Assembly: GCA_022448525.1 (NCBI GenBank)
Contig: JAKVCX010000001.1
Span: forward strand, 546,734-610,733
Source: Tenacibaculum sp.
Lineage (GTDB): Bacteria > Bacteroidota > Bacteroidia > Flavobacteriales > Flavobacteriaceae
Length of the DNA: 64,000 nucleotides
Direction of reading: 5' to 3'
Part shown: positions 15,763-25,069 of the stretch, piece by piece
Numbering within the stretch: position 1 is the stretch's first letter
Layout: every line of letters starts with the position of its first letter
Translations under genes and position numbers: made by a program
Notes under the pieces: model-generated
Databases searched by the model: none
What the model saw: the letters and a program-made list of their open reading frames with translations, nothing else
What the model was told of the DNA's origin: nothing

Positions 15763-18700
15763 ATGGAACAAATAGCACCCTATAAACCTAAACATAAGGT
15801 ACGAATTGTAACAGCTGCGTCTTTATTTGACGGACATGATGCTGCGATCAATATTATGCGTAGAATTATACAATCTACAGGAGTTGAAGTTATACATTTA
15901 GGTCATGATAGAAGTGTAGAAGAAGTAGTGAATTGTGCTATTCAAGAAGATGCAAATGCAATTGCAATGACTTCTTATCAAGGTGGACACAACGAGTACT
16001 TCAAATATATGTATGACTTACTGCAAGAGAAAGGTGCAGGTCATATCAAGATTTTTGGTGGTGGTGGTGGAGTAATTCTTCCAGAAGAAATTAAAGAATT
16101 AATGGATTACGGAATTACTCGTATTTACTCTCCTGACGATGGACGTGAAATGGGATTACAAGGAATGATTAACGACCTTGTTCAACGATCTGATTTTGCG
16201 ATTGGAGATGTTTTAAACGGAGAAGTAAACCATTTGGCAGATAAAGAAATTGGAAGCATTGCTCGTGTTATTTCATCTGCTGAAAACTTCCCAGAAGTTT
16301 CAAAGGAAACTATGGATGTTATCCACAAGAAAAATGAAACTTCAAAAACACCAGTTTTAGGAATTACAGGAACAGGTGGAGCAGGGAAATCTAGTTTAGT
16401 GGACGAATTAGTTCGTCGTTTTTTAATTGATTTTCCAGAAAAAACAATTGGATTAATTTCTGTTGATCCTTCTAAAAGAAAAACAGGAGGAGCTTTATTA
16501 GGAGATAGAATTCGTATGAATGCTATTAATAATGAGCGTGTATATATGCGATCTTTAGCAACTCGTCAGTCTAATTTAGCTTTATCTAAATATGTAAATG
16601 AGGCTGTTGAAGTTTTAAAAGCCGCAGAATTTGATTTAATCATTTTAGAAACTTCAGGTATTGGTCAATCTGATACCGAAATCATCGAACATTCAGATGC
16701 TTCTTTATATGTGATGACTCCAGAATTTGGGGCTGCAACTCAGCTAGAGAAAATCGACATGCTTGATTTTGCTGATTTAGTTGCGATCAACAAATTTGAT
16801 AAAAGAGGTGCTTTAGATGCATTACGTGATGTGAAGAAACAATACATGCGTAATAACAATCTTTGGGATATTCCAATGGATGAAATGCCTGTTTTTGGAA
16901 CTATTGCTTCTCAATTTAACGATCCAGGAATGAATTCGTTATATAAAGCGATTATGGATAAAGTTGTTGAGAAAACGGGAGCTGATTTAAAATCTACTTT
17001 TGAAATTACAAAAGAAATGTCTGAAAAGATATTTGTAATTCCTCCTGCAAGAACACGTTATTTATCTGAGATTGCTGAGAACAACAGGGCATACGATAAG
17101 AAAGCTAATGAGCAGGAAAAAGTAGCTCAAAAATTATATGGGATTTATCAGACAATTTTATCTGTCATTCCGAACGAAGTGAAGGAATCTTTTCTTACGA
17201 AAAACGGAATTGACCAAGATGAGATTCTGAAACAAGTTCAGAATGACGAACATCCATTTGCTAAATTATTATTTGCGCAATTCGATAAGGTAAAAATGAA
17301 CCTAGATCCGTACAACTGGGAAATCATTTTAAACTGGGCGACTAAAGTTCAAAAATATAAAGATCCTATCTACTCATTTAAAGTTAGAGATAAGGAAATT
17401 AAAATTGAAACACATACGAAATCACTATCTCATTCTGATATTCCAAAGGTAGCTTTACCGAAATATCAAGCTTGGGGAGATTTATTACGCTGGAATTTAC
17501 AGGAAAATGTTCCTGGAGAATTCCCATATACTTCAGGATTATATCCTTTCAAAAGAACTGGAGAAGATCCAACTAGAATGTTTGCAGGAGAAGGTGGACC
17601 AGAACGTACAAACAGACGATTCCACTATGTTAGTTTAGGAATGCCTGCAAAGCGTTTATCTACTGCATTTGATTCTGTAACACTTTATGGAAATGATCCT
17701 GGACACAGACCAGATATTTATGGAAAAATCGGTAATGCTGGAGTTTCTATCTGCTGTTTGGATGATGCGAAGAAATTATATTCTGGATTCGATTTAAGTC
17801 ATGCTATGACTTCTGTATCTATGACAATCAATGGACCAGCACCAATGCTTTTAGGTTTCTTTATGAATGCTGCTATTGATCAGAACTGTGAAAAATACAT
17901 TAAGGAACATGGTTTAGAAGCAAAAGTTGAATCGAAGCTGAAAGAATTATACGATAATAAAGGAATTGATAGACCTAAATATAATGGAGACTTACCAGAA
18001 GGAAATGATGGATTAGGATTGTTATTATTAGGAATTACTGGAGATCAAGTTTTACCAGCTGATGTTTATGCTCAAATTAAAGCTAATACATTATCTCAGG
18101 TAAGAGGTACAGTTCAAGCTGATATTTTAAAAGAAGATCAAGCTCAAAATACTTGTATTTTCTCTACAGAATTTGCTTTACGTTTAATGGGAGATGTTCA
18201 AGAATATTTTATTGAGAAAAACGTACGTAACTTCTACTCTGTATCGATTTCTGGTTACCATATTGCAGAAGCAGGAGCAAATCCTATTACTCAGTTAGCA
18301 TTGACTTTAGCTAATGGATTTACCTATGTAGAATACTATTTATCAAGAGGAATGGATATTAATAAGTTTGGACCAAACTTATCTTTCTTCTTCTCAAATG
18401 GTATTGATCCTGAATATGCAGTAATTGGACGTGTTGCTCGTAAAATATGGTCTAAAGCTTTAAAATATAAGTACGGAGCAAATGCACGTGCACAAATGTT
18501 GAAATATCACATTCAAACTTCTGGACGTTCTTTACACGCACAGGAAATTGATTTCAACGATATCAGAACGACCTTACAAGCATTATACGCGATTTACGAC
18601 AACTGTAATTCATTACATACAAATGCATACGATGAAGCGATTACAACACCAACAGAAGAAAGTGTTCGTAGAGCAATGGCAATTCAGTTAATTATTAATA

Positions 18701-19203
18701 AAGAATTAGGATTAGCTAAGAACGAGAATCCAATTCAAGGTTCTTTTATTATTGAAGAATTAACTGATTTAGTTGAGGAAGCCGTATTAACTGAATTCGA
18801 TAGAATTACTGAACGTGGTGGAGTTTTAGGAGCGATGGAAACTATGTATCAACGTTCTAAAATTCAAGAAGAAAGCTTGTATTATGAAACTTTAAAACAC
18901 ACCGGTGAATTCCCAATTATTGGTGTAAACACTTTCTTAAGTTCTAAAGGATCTCCAACGGTTACTCCACAAGAAGTAATTCGTGCAACAGAGGAAGAAA
19001 AGCTATTCCAAATTAAAACGAAAGAAAACTTAAATGAAGCTAACAGCGAAAAAGTTACTGAAGAATTATCAAAGATTCAAACTGCTGCAGTTCAAAATGA
19101 GAATATTTTCGAAAAGTTAATGGAAGCTTCTAAAGTATGTTCATTAGGACAAATTACCTCAGCTTTATTCGAAGTTGGAGGACAGTATAGAAGAAATATG
19201 TAA
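15763..19203 (+). CDS. icmF: Fused acyl-CoA mutase IcmF (B12 domain, GTPase, mutase)
   Basis: The 1146-residue protein combines a B12-binding domain (residues 1-150, FDGHDAA with the cobalt-ligand His25), a MeaB-like GTPase (from about 195, P-loop [16 protein letters not shown]) and the mutase barrel (from about 575, [32 protein letters not shown]). This order is that of IcmF, which interconverts isobutyryl- and butyryl-CoA with adenosylcobalamin, the GTPase acting as chaperone. The glutamine of KEDQAQN fits IcmF rather than methylmalonyl-CoA mutase, but a Tyr stands where characterised IcmF proteins have Phe, so the substrate is open. Residues about 468-496 are encoded by a dispersed palindromic repeat. 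A terminator follows. Confidence 0.92.
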   Translation: MEQIAPYKPKHKVRIVTAASLFDGHDAAINIMRRIIQSTGVEVIHLGHDRSVEEVVNCAIQEDANAIAMTSYQGGHNEYFKYMYDLLQEKGAGHIKIFGGGGGVILPEEIKELMDYGITRIYSPDDGREMGLQGMINDLVQRSDFAIGDVLNGEVNHLADKEIGSIARVISSAENFPEVSKETMDVIHKKNETSKTPVLGITGTGGAGKSSLVDELVRRFLIDFPEKTIGLISVDPSKRKTGGALLGDRIRMNAINNERVYMRSLATRQSNLALSKYVNEAVEVLKAAEFDLIILETSGIGQSDTEIIEHSDASLYVMTPEFGAATQLEKIDMLDFADLVAINKFDKRGALDALRDVKKQYMRNNNLWDIPMDEMPVFGTIASQFNDPGMNSLYKAIMDKVVEKTGADLKSTFEITKEMSEKIFVIPPARTRYLSEIAENNRAYDKKANEQEKVAQKLYGIYQTILSVIPNEVKESFLTKNGIDQDEILKQVQNDEHPFAKLLFAQFDKVKMNLDPYNWEIILNWATKVQKYKDPIYSFKVRDKEIKIETHTKSLSHSDIPKVALPKYQAWGDLLRWNLQENVPGEFPYTSGLYPFKRTGEDPTRMFAGEGGPERTNRRFHYVSLGMPAKRLSTAFDSVTLYGNDPGHRPDIYGKIGNAGVSICCLDDAKKLYSGFDLSHAMTSVSMTINGPAPMLLGFFMNAAIDQNCEKYIKEHGLEAKVESKLKELYDNKGIDRPKYNGDLPEGNDGLGLLLLGITGDQVLPADVYAQIKANTLSQVRGTVQADILKEDQAQNTCIFSTEFALRLMGDVQEYFIEKNVRNFYSVSISGYHIAEAGANPITQLALTLANGFTYVEYYLSRGMDINKFGPNLSFFFSNGIDPEYAVIGRVARKIWSKALKYKYGANARAQMLKYHIQTSGRSLHAQEIDFNDIRTTLQALYAIYDNCNSLHTNAYDEAITTPTEESVRRAMAIQLIINKELGLAKNENPIQGSFIIEELTDLVEEAVLTEFDRITERGGVLGAMETMYQRSKIQEESLYYETLKHTGEFPIIGVNTFLSSKGSPTVTPQEVIRATEEEKLFQIKTKENLNEANSEKVTEELSKIQTAAVQNENIFEKLMEASKVCSLGQITSALFEVGGQYRRNM
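17164..17249. repeat. Dispersed palindromic repeat inside the icmF frame
   Basis: The left arm GTCATTCCGAACGAAGTGAA and the right arm GATTCTGAAACAAGTTCAGA followed by ATGAC are the two ends of the palindromic element whose intergenic copies lie at 25681, 40159, 41030 and 42104. Here it is read through in frame, adding about 28 residues (PNEVKESF to QVQND) in the linker between GTPase and mutase domains. Confidence 0.85.
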
Positions 19204-19231
19204 TTTTCTTCAAAATACTTTACAAAATTTA

Positions 19232-19258
19232 GCCTCTCAAAAATGAGAGGCTTTTTTT
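19232..19258 (+). terminator. Rho-independent terminator of icmF
   Basis: GCCTCTCA (19232-19239) pairs with TGAGAGGC (19244-19251), followed by seven T. The rest of 19259-19482 holds nothing I recognise. Confidence 0.92.
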
Positions 19259-19482
19259 GTTTCTAACGTTAAAATAGATTCTTAATTCCACCCATTTTTC
19301 AACAATATTTTTCTCCAAGAGTAGTATTTAACATTTTTTAACTTTTAATTTTTAACATATTCGAAAGGCTCATCAAATCTGGATTTCCAGTATGTTTTCA
19401 TAAGTAAAAAAACACTCAAAACACCTAAACACCTGTAACAAAATGAGTTGTTTTTCTTCTTATTTGTAAAAGCACATAAAAA

Positions 19483-19683
19483 ATGAGTAACAATTATTTT
19501 ATCTTTAGTTTAATCTTTGCCACGGGCTTAGGAGCTTCATTAGGAGTGAATTTTGGAACATTAACTGGAAACCTTCCAGTAGGTATTGTATCAGGTATAG
19601 TTGCAGGTATTGTATTAGGTTTTATGGTAGGTTTTGCTCTTAAAGCATATATTAAAAAATATAAACTTAACGCATCAATATAA
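19483..19683 (+). CDS. Small Gly-rich two-helix membrane protein
   Basis: The 66-residue protein is almost entirely hydrophobic: IFSLIFATGLGASLGVNFG and GIVSGIVAGIVLGFMVGFA form two likely membrane helices with GxxxG-type packing motifs, ending in a basic tail KAYIKKYKL. I cannot assign a function. The ATG, a terminator on each side and good helix patterns support a real gene. It may be a glycine-zipper-like inner-membrane protein. Confidence 0.6.
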   Translation: MSNNYFIFSLIFATGLGASLGVNFGTLTGNLPVGIVSGIVAGIVLGFMVGFALKAYIKKYKLNASI

Positions 19684-19718
19684 ATTAAACATAACTAACC
19701 TTACAACTCAAACATATT

Positions 19719-19748
19719 AAAAACCTATACTTAAAAGTGTAGGTTTTT
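19719..19748 (+). terminator. Rho-independent terminator
   Basis: AAAAACCTATACTT (19719-19732) pairs with AAGTGTAGGTTTTT (19735-19748) with one G-T pair, following the small membrane protein gene. Confidence 0.85.
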
Positions 19749-19899
19749 GTTTTAAAAATGTATTCCAGACTTCTATCAAAATGTTAAAATTACATTTATA
19801 AATGTTAAAACATATTGGTTTTCACCTTCCCAGACTCACATTCCATTTGAATTATTTACAAAAGCCTTATCTTTAATGTGAAATTTTAAACCCGTAAGT

Positions 19900-20523
19900 A
19901 TGAAGAAGAGTTACATTTTGTTATTCTTATTAGGTCTATTTTTATTTCCTTTTAATGTTAAAGTTACTGCGCAATCTGAAAAAAAGGTTACTATCGTTGT
20001 AAAAGATGCAAAAAATAAACCAGTTCCTGGTGCTGTAATTTTAATTGATAATGTGAGATTAAAAAGATGGACAAACTCCAAAGGTGTTTTCAAAGCAAAA
20101 TTTAAAAATACCCCTAAAGAAATAAGTGCATTTTCTCCAAAAGTTGGATTAGGTAAAGTAGCTTACAATGGAAATTCTAAAGTTGAGATTGTTATAGCAG
20201 ATAATAATGATTTAGGAATCAATAGAAGTCCGACTTCCAAAAATATTGGAGCTATTCAATTCAGAGATTTTTATGATTATTTGAGAGGTCAAGTACCTGG
20301 TGTAAACGTGACAATGGATAATGCTATTAACATTAGAGGTTATAATTCTGTAAATGGAAGTACAACTCCATTATTTGTTTTAAATAACACACCTGTTGAT
20401 CAGGTTGAACTTGAAAATATCGTTCCTACAACAATCAAATCTGTAGTTGTATTGAAAGGGCCAGATGCTTCGAAATATGGTTCTCGTGGTGCGAATGGTG
20501 TTATTGAAATAAGAACATTCTAA
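19900..20523 (+). CDS. Plug-only TonB-receptor-like protein with carboxypeptidase-like domain
   Basis: The 207-residue protein has a signal peptide, a CarboxypepD_reg-like domain (VTIVVKDAKNKPVPGAVILI), and a TonB-receptor plug domain that keeps the SusC-type hallmarks: RGQVPGVNVT, INIRGYNSVNGSTTPLFVL and VLKGPDASKYGSRGANGVI. It then ends at EIRTF, before any beta-barrel would start. The next gene is on the other strand behind a terminator, so the barrel is absent rather than split off. It may bind a barrel or TonB in trans, or be a periplasmic adaptor; function unknown. Confidence 0.82.
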   Translation: MKKSYILLFLLGLFLFPFNVKVTAQSEKKVTIVVKDAKNKPVPGAVILIDNVRLKRWTNSKGVFKAKFKNTPKEISAFSPKVGLGKVAYNGNSKVEIVIADNNDLGINRSPTSKNIGAIQFRDFYDYLRGQVPGVNVTMDNAINIRGYNSVNGSTTPLFVLNNTPVDQVELENIVPTTIKSVVVLKGPDASKYGSRGANGVIEIRTF

Positions 20524-20554
20524 TTATAATATTAGAGGATACTATTAAAAAATA

Positions 20555-20585
20555 AAAAGGCTGTTTATTTCTAAAACAGCCTTTT
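20555..20585. terminator. Rho-independent terminator
   Basis: AAAAGGCTGTTT (20555-20566) and AAACAGCCTTTT (20574-20585) form a strong hairpin between convergent genes and can act in both directions. Confidence 0.88.
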
Positions 20586-20651
20586 CCTTTTTAACTAAAC
20601 TAACTATTTAGAAACTACATCCTAATTCTTATGTAGTATCTAACTATGAAC

Positions 20652-21122
20652 TTATATAATCTCTTTCCATCTATCCGACTCTGCGTATAATTTGATGGTA
20701 TCGTTTCTTTCTAACAAAAATTGTTTCATATATCTTTTTAAGAATAAGAAATCAACAAGTTTTCCTAAAAAACCAAGCGGACTTACAAACTCCATAACAT
20801 CAACTAATGTTGTTGTATTATTCTCTTGAGAGAAATAATGTTCATGTCTGAAACTTTTAAATGCTCCAGAAACCATTTTATCTGCAAAATATTCAGACGG
20901 ACGACAACCTGTAACTTTAGATGTAAAATTTTGATAAACACCTAAATGTTTTGCTCTCCACGTTACAGTTTCATCCAATTCTATTAATCCAGTTTTTCTT
21001 CCAGCAATAGCTTTTTCATCTGTCTTTTCTGCAGAAATTTTATGTAAATCAATGCTTCGTGATAAGTTAAATACTAATTCTTTTTTTGCTTTAATTTTTG
21101 TAAATAAAATAATTGTTGGCAT
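20652..21122 (-). CDS. SRPBCC-fold ligand-binding protein
   Basis: The 156-residue protein reads as a START/Bet v1-like fold: IKAKKELVFNLSRSIDLHK, GETVTWRAKHLG-type strand (LDETVTWRAKHLG), FRHEHYFSQ and the C-terminal helix LVDFLFLKRYMKQFLLER. Such cell-division-inhibitor-like SRPBCC proteins usually sit beside TIGR01777 epimerases, as here (3-base gap). It is the last gene of a GbsR-led operon. The ligand is unknown. Confidence 0.8.
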   Translation of the reverse strand: MPTIILFTKIKAKKELVFNLSRSIDLHKISAEKTDEKAIAGRKTGLIELDETVTWRAKHLGVYQNFTSKVTGCRPSEYFADKMVSGAFKSFRHEHYFSQENNTTTLVDVMEFVSPLGFLGKLVDFLFLKRYMKQFLLERNDTIKLYAESDRWKEII

Positions 21123-21125
21123 CAG

Positions 21126-22019
21126 CTAAATTTTTAAATCATTAAACTTTGTAGTACCAAACTCGAAACCTAAATCAAGAAGATTTTGGGGATAAACTTT
21201 TCTACTTTTCAATAACAATTCTGTTTCCGTTCCGATAATCTTCGCACCTACATTTAATAACAGTTTTGGAGCATTTATCCCTACTTTTATTCGCAACTTT
21301 TTTCTTAATTCTTTCTGAAAACTATAATTTCTTATTGGGTTTGGTGCACATATATTATAAATACCCGATGGTTTTTCAATTAAATAATTAATTGCATTTA
21401 CATAATCTTGTTCAGAAATCCAGCTAATAAACTGCTTGCCGCTACCTTGTTTACCTCCTAATCCAAACTTGGTCATTCTTTTCATCAATGGAAACGCTCC
21501 GCCGTTCCTTCCTAAAACTATAGAAGTTCTTGTAATAATCTTTCGCGTATTTTCAAATTCATAACTATTAAACAGCTGTTCCCACTTTTTACATACATCC
21601 ATAGAAAAATCGACTCCAATTTCACCATCTTTCTCTGTCATGTATTTTTCTTCTGAATGCTTATAAATAGTCGCTGAAGAAGACTGAATAAATACTTTTG
21701 GTGGAACTTTCAAACGTTGAACTACTTCGCATAAAACAGCTGTACTTTGTAATCTGCTATTATAAATGGCCTCTTTGTTTTTGTTGGTATATCGGCAATT
21801 CACAGATTTTCCTGCAAGATTGATTAAAACATCTGCTTTCTCAAGGAATTGAGTCCAATATCCTTTCGATTTTCCATCCCAGTATATATAGTTTACATTT
21901 TTATAATTCAACTTTTGAGTTCGTGTTAAAATGTAAACTTGATTTTCTTTTTCTTGTGTATAAAATTCGGTAAGCAACTTTCCCAAATATCCAGTTCCTC
22001 CAGCTATGACTATTTTCAT
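21126..22019 (-). CDS. TIGR01777-family NAD-dependent epimerase
   Basis: The 297-residue protein has an N-terminal Rossmann fold (IVIAGGTGYLGKLLTEFY), DVLINLAGKSVNCRY, the SSSATIYKH serine region, RTSIVLGRNGGAFPLM and the C-terminal DUF1731-type tail (KLLLNVGAKIIGTETELLLKSRKVYP). It belongs to the extended SDR group called SulA-like epimerases. Substrate unknown. In this operon it sits between membrane proteins and an SRPBCC protein, which suggests a lipid or hydrophobic substrate, by inference only. Confidence 0.88.
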   Translation of the reverse strand: MKIVIAGGTGYLGKLLTEFYTQEKENQVYILTRTQKLNYKNVNYIYWDGKSKGYWTQFLEKADVLINLAGKSVNCRYTNKNKEAIYNSRLQSTAVLCEVVQRLKVPPKVFIQSSSATIYKHSEEKYMTEKDGEIGVDFSMDVCKKWEQLFNSYEFENTRKIITRTSIVLGRNGGAFPLMKRMTKFGLGGKQGSGKQFISWISEQDYVNAINYLIEKPSGIYNICAPNPIRNYSFQKELRKKLRIKVGINAPKLLLNVGAKIIGTETELLLKSRKVYPQNLLDLGFEFGTTKFNDLKI

Positions 22020-22029
22020 TTTTTCTTAA

Positions 22030-22401
22030 TTAATTTTGTGCTTTTATATTGGCTTCTTTACTAGCTTTTCTTCCTTTCAAAAAGAAAATGATGAAAAGAA
22101 TCATTACTATTCCTAAATAAATTGAAAAACCTCCAACCTTCGCACTTAAAACCTCTACTAATCTCTTATAGTCAGCTAGATTATAAATCTTAATTATTCT
22201 TAATGCAAATCCAATATTTAACAGATAAAATCCAATTTTAAATAGTTTGTTAGTAGCAAAAGCTATTTCTTCTTTTTGATTAAAAATATCGAGCATAAAA
22301 ATTTTACTATTCTTAAATAAATGTTGAGACACAAAAGTTGTTAGCCCGATACTTATTGGTAAATAAATTGCATAAGCTATAAGTACTAAAGTTGTTTCCA
22401 T
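22030..22401 (-). CDS. Small three-helix membrane protein, copy A
   Basis: The 123-residue protein has three likely membrane helices (LVLIAYAIYLPISIGLTTF, LFKIGFYLLNIGFALRIIKI, GGFSIYLGIVMILFIIFFL). It resembles its neighbour at 22404-22748: both have an N-terminal helix, a short loop with ATNKLFKIGFYLLNIG or ATGINKILRTAYYLMNLG, and a final helix. They are likely diverged duplicates. Unknown function; part of the GbsR-led operon, 10 bases from the epimerase gene. Confidence 0.72.
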   Translation of the reverse strand: METTLVLIAYAIYLPISIGLTTFVSQHLFKNSKIFMLDIFNQKEEIAFATNKLFKIGFYLLNIGFALRIIKIYNLADYKRLVEVLSAKVGGFSIYLGIVMILFIIFFLKGRKASKEANIKAQN

Positions 22402-22403
22402 AA

Positions 22404-22748
22404 TTACTTGTTTTTAAAATATGTGTGTGATATATAAATTGTGAATAAATTGATTCCATGTAAGAATCCGATTAATAATAAAATAAAACTAAGTCTGCTC
22501 GTTATCTCTTCTACTAATTGAAGGATTGTTTCAATATTATTAATAGAGTTTAAAGTAAAAATCACAATCCCAAGATTCATTAAGTAATATGCTGTTCTAA
22601 GAATTTTATTAATTCCTGTTGCAAAATTCGCATCATTTGGAAAGAAGTTATTTATATAAACCTTTCCATTTTGATAACAAGCGTTGCCAACATAGATAAT
22701 TACGAATCCAGATAATAAAATATATGTTAGATACGTAGCTACATCCAT
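22404..22748 (-). CDS. Small three-helix membrane protein, copy B
   Basis: The 114-residue protein has helices at YLTYILLSGFVIIYVGNACY, AYYLMNLGIVIFTLNSI and LSFILLLIGFLHGINLFTIYI. It shares layout and the NK(I/L)xRxxYYLMNLG-like middle segment with the protein encoded at 22030. Two bases separate the genes, so they are co-translated and may form a heteromeric membrane complex. No function known. Confidence 0.72.
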   Translation of the reverse strand: MDVATYLTYILLSGFVIIYVGNACYQNGKVYINNFFPNDANFATGINKILRTAYYLMNLGIVIFTLNSINNIETILQLVEEITSRLSFILLLIGFLHGINLFTIYISHTYFKNK

Positions 22749-22751
22749 CGT

Positions 22752-23573
22752 TTACACAATTAGGATTAACGGCAAAATCACTACTCGATAACCAATCCAA
22801 GTCCAACTCAAATAACTTGGTAATTCTAAAAGTTGAATTCTTCTTTTATGTTCAAAAAACATTAAAGCTACTGTTCCTGCAAAACCAATCATTATAACAG
22901 TTTGTGACAAAGGAAAAATCTGATTCAAAAGCATTAACTGGAATAACCCGATGCAACCAAATAATGAAACGGTGATTATATTGCCTACATAATTGATTTG
23001 AGTTTGATAATCGTTATTCCCAAGAAATAACAACTGAGAAATTACCATTCCGATAGCCAATACAACCTCTCTTTTATAATTTGAATTTGGTAAAATTTCA
23101 ATCAATTCCGAGAATTGAAAAAGTGTTACTACTGTGATTAAAAGACCAAAAACAATATAAAGCAAGCGATATTTGATGTTAAAACTTGGAGAACATTCAA
23201 GATTATTATCTTCTTTTTTCTCAGAAGGCATAATAACTTTCCTATTATAAGAAATGAAAGAATATAACTTTCTTAAAAGGTAATTTACAGGAGTAAAATT
23301 TCCAATCTTCTCAATTATAGGAAATGAAAATCCAATAATTTTAAGCAAACTATCAATTCCATAAATTACCTGATTCTTTTCATTATCAACTAAAGCAATT
23401 TCATTCGCAGCTCGTTCAATATCAACAAACTCTCGTTCATGATTTGAGATTTTACAGTAAGGTTTTCTTCCTTCCTCATCAAGCATTTTTGTGTTGATAA
23501 AAGTACTTGTGTACGCATTACATAAAGGACAATCCTCGTCGTACAATATTGTATGATTATTCAATGTTTTCAT
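22752..23573 (-). CDS. DCC1-like thiol-disulfide oxidoreductase fused to membrane domain
   Basis: The 273-residue protein starts with a DCC1/DUF393 domain: ILYDEDCPLCNAYTSTF carries the CxxC motif in the family's DxxCPLC setting, and ALVDNEKNQVIYGIDSLLKII is the typical second block. From about residue 130 there are roughly four membrane helices. Such proteins are thought to be thioredoxin-like, with unknown partners. The gene overlaps the upstream membrane-protein gene by 17 bases and lies 3 bases from the next one, within the operon. Confidence 0.82.
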   Translation of the reverse strand: MKTLNNHTILYDEDCPLCNAYTSTFINTKMLDEEGRKPYCKISNHEREFVDIERAANEIALVDNEKNQVIYGIDSLLKIIGFSFPIIEKIGNFTPVNYLLRKLYSFISYNRKVIMPSEKKEDNNLECSPSFNIKYRLLYIVFGLLITVVTLFQFSELIEILPNSNYKREVVLAIGMVISQLLFLGNNDYQTQINYVGNIITVSLFGCIGLFQLMLLNQIFPLSQTVIMIGFAGTVALMFFEHKRRIQLLELPSYLSWTWIGYRVVILPLILIV

Positions 23574-23919
23574 GGCTAAGATTTTTTTCTAAAATATATG
23601 TTACACTTAAGGCTAGTAATACAGGGACACTACATAAAAAGCCTGGAATTAATATACTTTGATTCTGATTACTTGTATCATAGACGTAGTTCCATATCAA
23701 AAAATGAGCTGTTACCAATAAGAAATATGTGACGAAAAATATTCTCATCTTGGCTGCATAACTACTCCAATTGAAAACCATTTTTAGACAAAACAAAATC
23801 TGGAAAAATCCAAGAGGAATAGCAACTAATGCCGCTATTAAGATCCAACCTACTTCTACAACTCCGAGTAATAACATAAGAATCATTGGTATTACGAATA
23901 TTCTGTTTAAAATTTTCAT
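23557..23919 (-). CDS. Four-helix membrane protein
   Basis: Starting at the ATG at 23919 (MKILNRIFVIPMILMLLLG) the protein has 120 residues with four likely membrane helices. An earlier in-frame ATG at 23997 would overlap the upstream regulator by 40 bases and adds a charged, non-conserved-looking segment, so the inner start is preferred. The 3' end overlaps the DCC1 gene by 17 bases. Unknown function; second gene of the GbsR-led operon. Confidence 0.72.
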   Translation of the reverse strand: MKILNRIFVIPMILMLLLGVVEVGWILIAALVAIPLGFFQILFCLKMVFNWSSYAAKMRIFFVTYFLLVTAHFLIWNYVYDTSNQNQSILIPGFLCSVPVLLALSVTYILEKNLSHENIE

Positions 23920-23957
23920 AGTTTCAGAAATTATTGAAAGTTTGATTATAAATTTTT

Positions 23958-24464
23958 TTACTTTTTTATCATTCTGGTAAAATTCGATAAAAGCCAATGC
24001 TCATCAGCCTTAATCGCTTTATCCAAAATTCCATTCACTGTATTGGTAACAGTTGATAAATCATTCATTAACTTTTTGAAAGTCTCAGCTTCCTCTGAAT
24101 CTTCCTCTACTCCACTCTTCAATTCATCTAGAATTTTCAGTACTGGCTCTATCTCTCTTTTTTTACGTTCTTTCGTTACTTGCTTAAAAAGTTCCCAAAT
24201 ATCTTTATCAGCAACGAAGAATTCTTTTCGCTCTCCTACAACCAATTCCTTGCGAACAATTCCCCAATCAATTAATGCACGCACATTCATGTTCACATTA
24301 CCTCTTGAAATTTTTAACGCTTCCATAATTTCATCTGCAGACAAAGGTTTAGTTGAAGCCAATAATAAAGCATGTACTTGCGCCATTGTTTTATTAATTC
24401 CCCAACTTGTAGCTAAACTACCCCAAGTATGAATGTATTTTATTTTTGCGTCTTCTAATTTCAT
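23958..24464 (-). CDS. GbsR/MarR-family transcriptional regulator
   Basis: The 168-residue protein has a winged HTH of the GbsR type: WGSLATSWGINKTMAQVHALLL, ADEIMEALKISRGNVNMNVRAL, DWGIVRKELVVGERKEFF. The helical C-terminal half likely dimerises. It is the first gene of the six-gene minus-strand operon that ends with the SRPBCC protein and so probably regulates it. The ligand is unknown. Confidence 0.88.
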   Translation of the reverse strand: MKLEDAKIKYIHTWGSLATSWGINKTMAQVHALLLASTKPLSADEIMEALKISRGNVNMNVRALIDWGIVRKELVVGERKEFFVADKDIWELFKQVTKERKKREIEPVLKILDELKSGVEEDSEEAETFKKLMNDLSTVTNTVNGILDKAIKADEHWLLSNFTRMIKK

Positions 24465-24586
24465 AGGACAAATATAGAACTTAATTCGAAACTTTCAAAA
24501 ATTATTGAAAATAAAATAATTTAAAAAAATTATATTTCCTGTAATATTTTAAATTCTCAGTTTACTAATCAAGTAAATATTAAATT

Positions 24587-25069
24587 TTGAGTAACGATTT
24601 TTATACAACTTCTATACTTCCACATGCTGGGATAATCATTAAGATTTGTCGCGCATATACAGATTCACAAGAGGACTTTGAAGATTTTTATCAAGAAGCT
24701 TGCTTGCAAATTTGGAAAACAAAAGATGCATTTCAACAAAAATCGAAATGGTCTACTTGGATTTATAGAATCACTCTAAATGTTTGTTTAACTCTTAGTA
24801 AGAAAAATCAAAGACAAAATAGAAAAGTATCATTTTCACATGAACTTTCCGAAAACAACAAAGCCTTTGAAAACGAACATTTAAATCTACTTTATGATGC
24901 TATTAAAAAGCTCTCAGAAGTAGACAGAGCAATTATTCTATTGCACTTAGAAGAAAATCCTTACAAAGAAATTGCTGCTATTATTGGAACTAGCGCTAAC
25001 AATATTGCAGTTAGAATTAACAGAATTAAAAAACAATTAAAAGAATTACTAGATGGAAAAATCAATTGA
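24587..25069 (+). CDS. ECF-type RNA polymerase sigma factor
   Basis: The 160-residue protein shows sigma region 2 (EDFEDFYQEACLQIWKTKDAF, WSTWIYRITLNVCLT) and region 4 (LSEVDRAIILLHLEENPYKEIAAIIG, TSANNIAVRINRIKKQL). The start is a TTG at 24587; no ATG is available and the conserved NDFYTTSILPHA segment follows at once. The next gene overlaps by 17 bases and encodes a membrane protein, the classical position of a cognate anti-sigma factor. The stimulus is unknown. Confidence 0.9.
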   Translation: MSNDFYTTSILPHAGIIIKICRAYTDSQEDFEDFYQEACLQIWKTKDAFQQKSKWSTWIYRITLNVCLTLSKKNQRQNRKVSFSHELSENNKAFENEHLNLLYDAIKKLSEVDRAIILLHLEENPYKEIAAIIGTSANNIAVRINRIKKQLKELLDGKIN

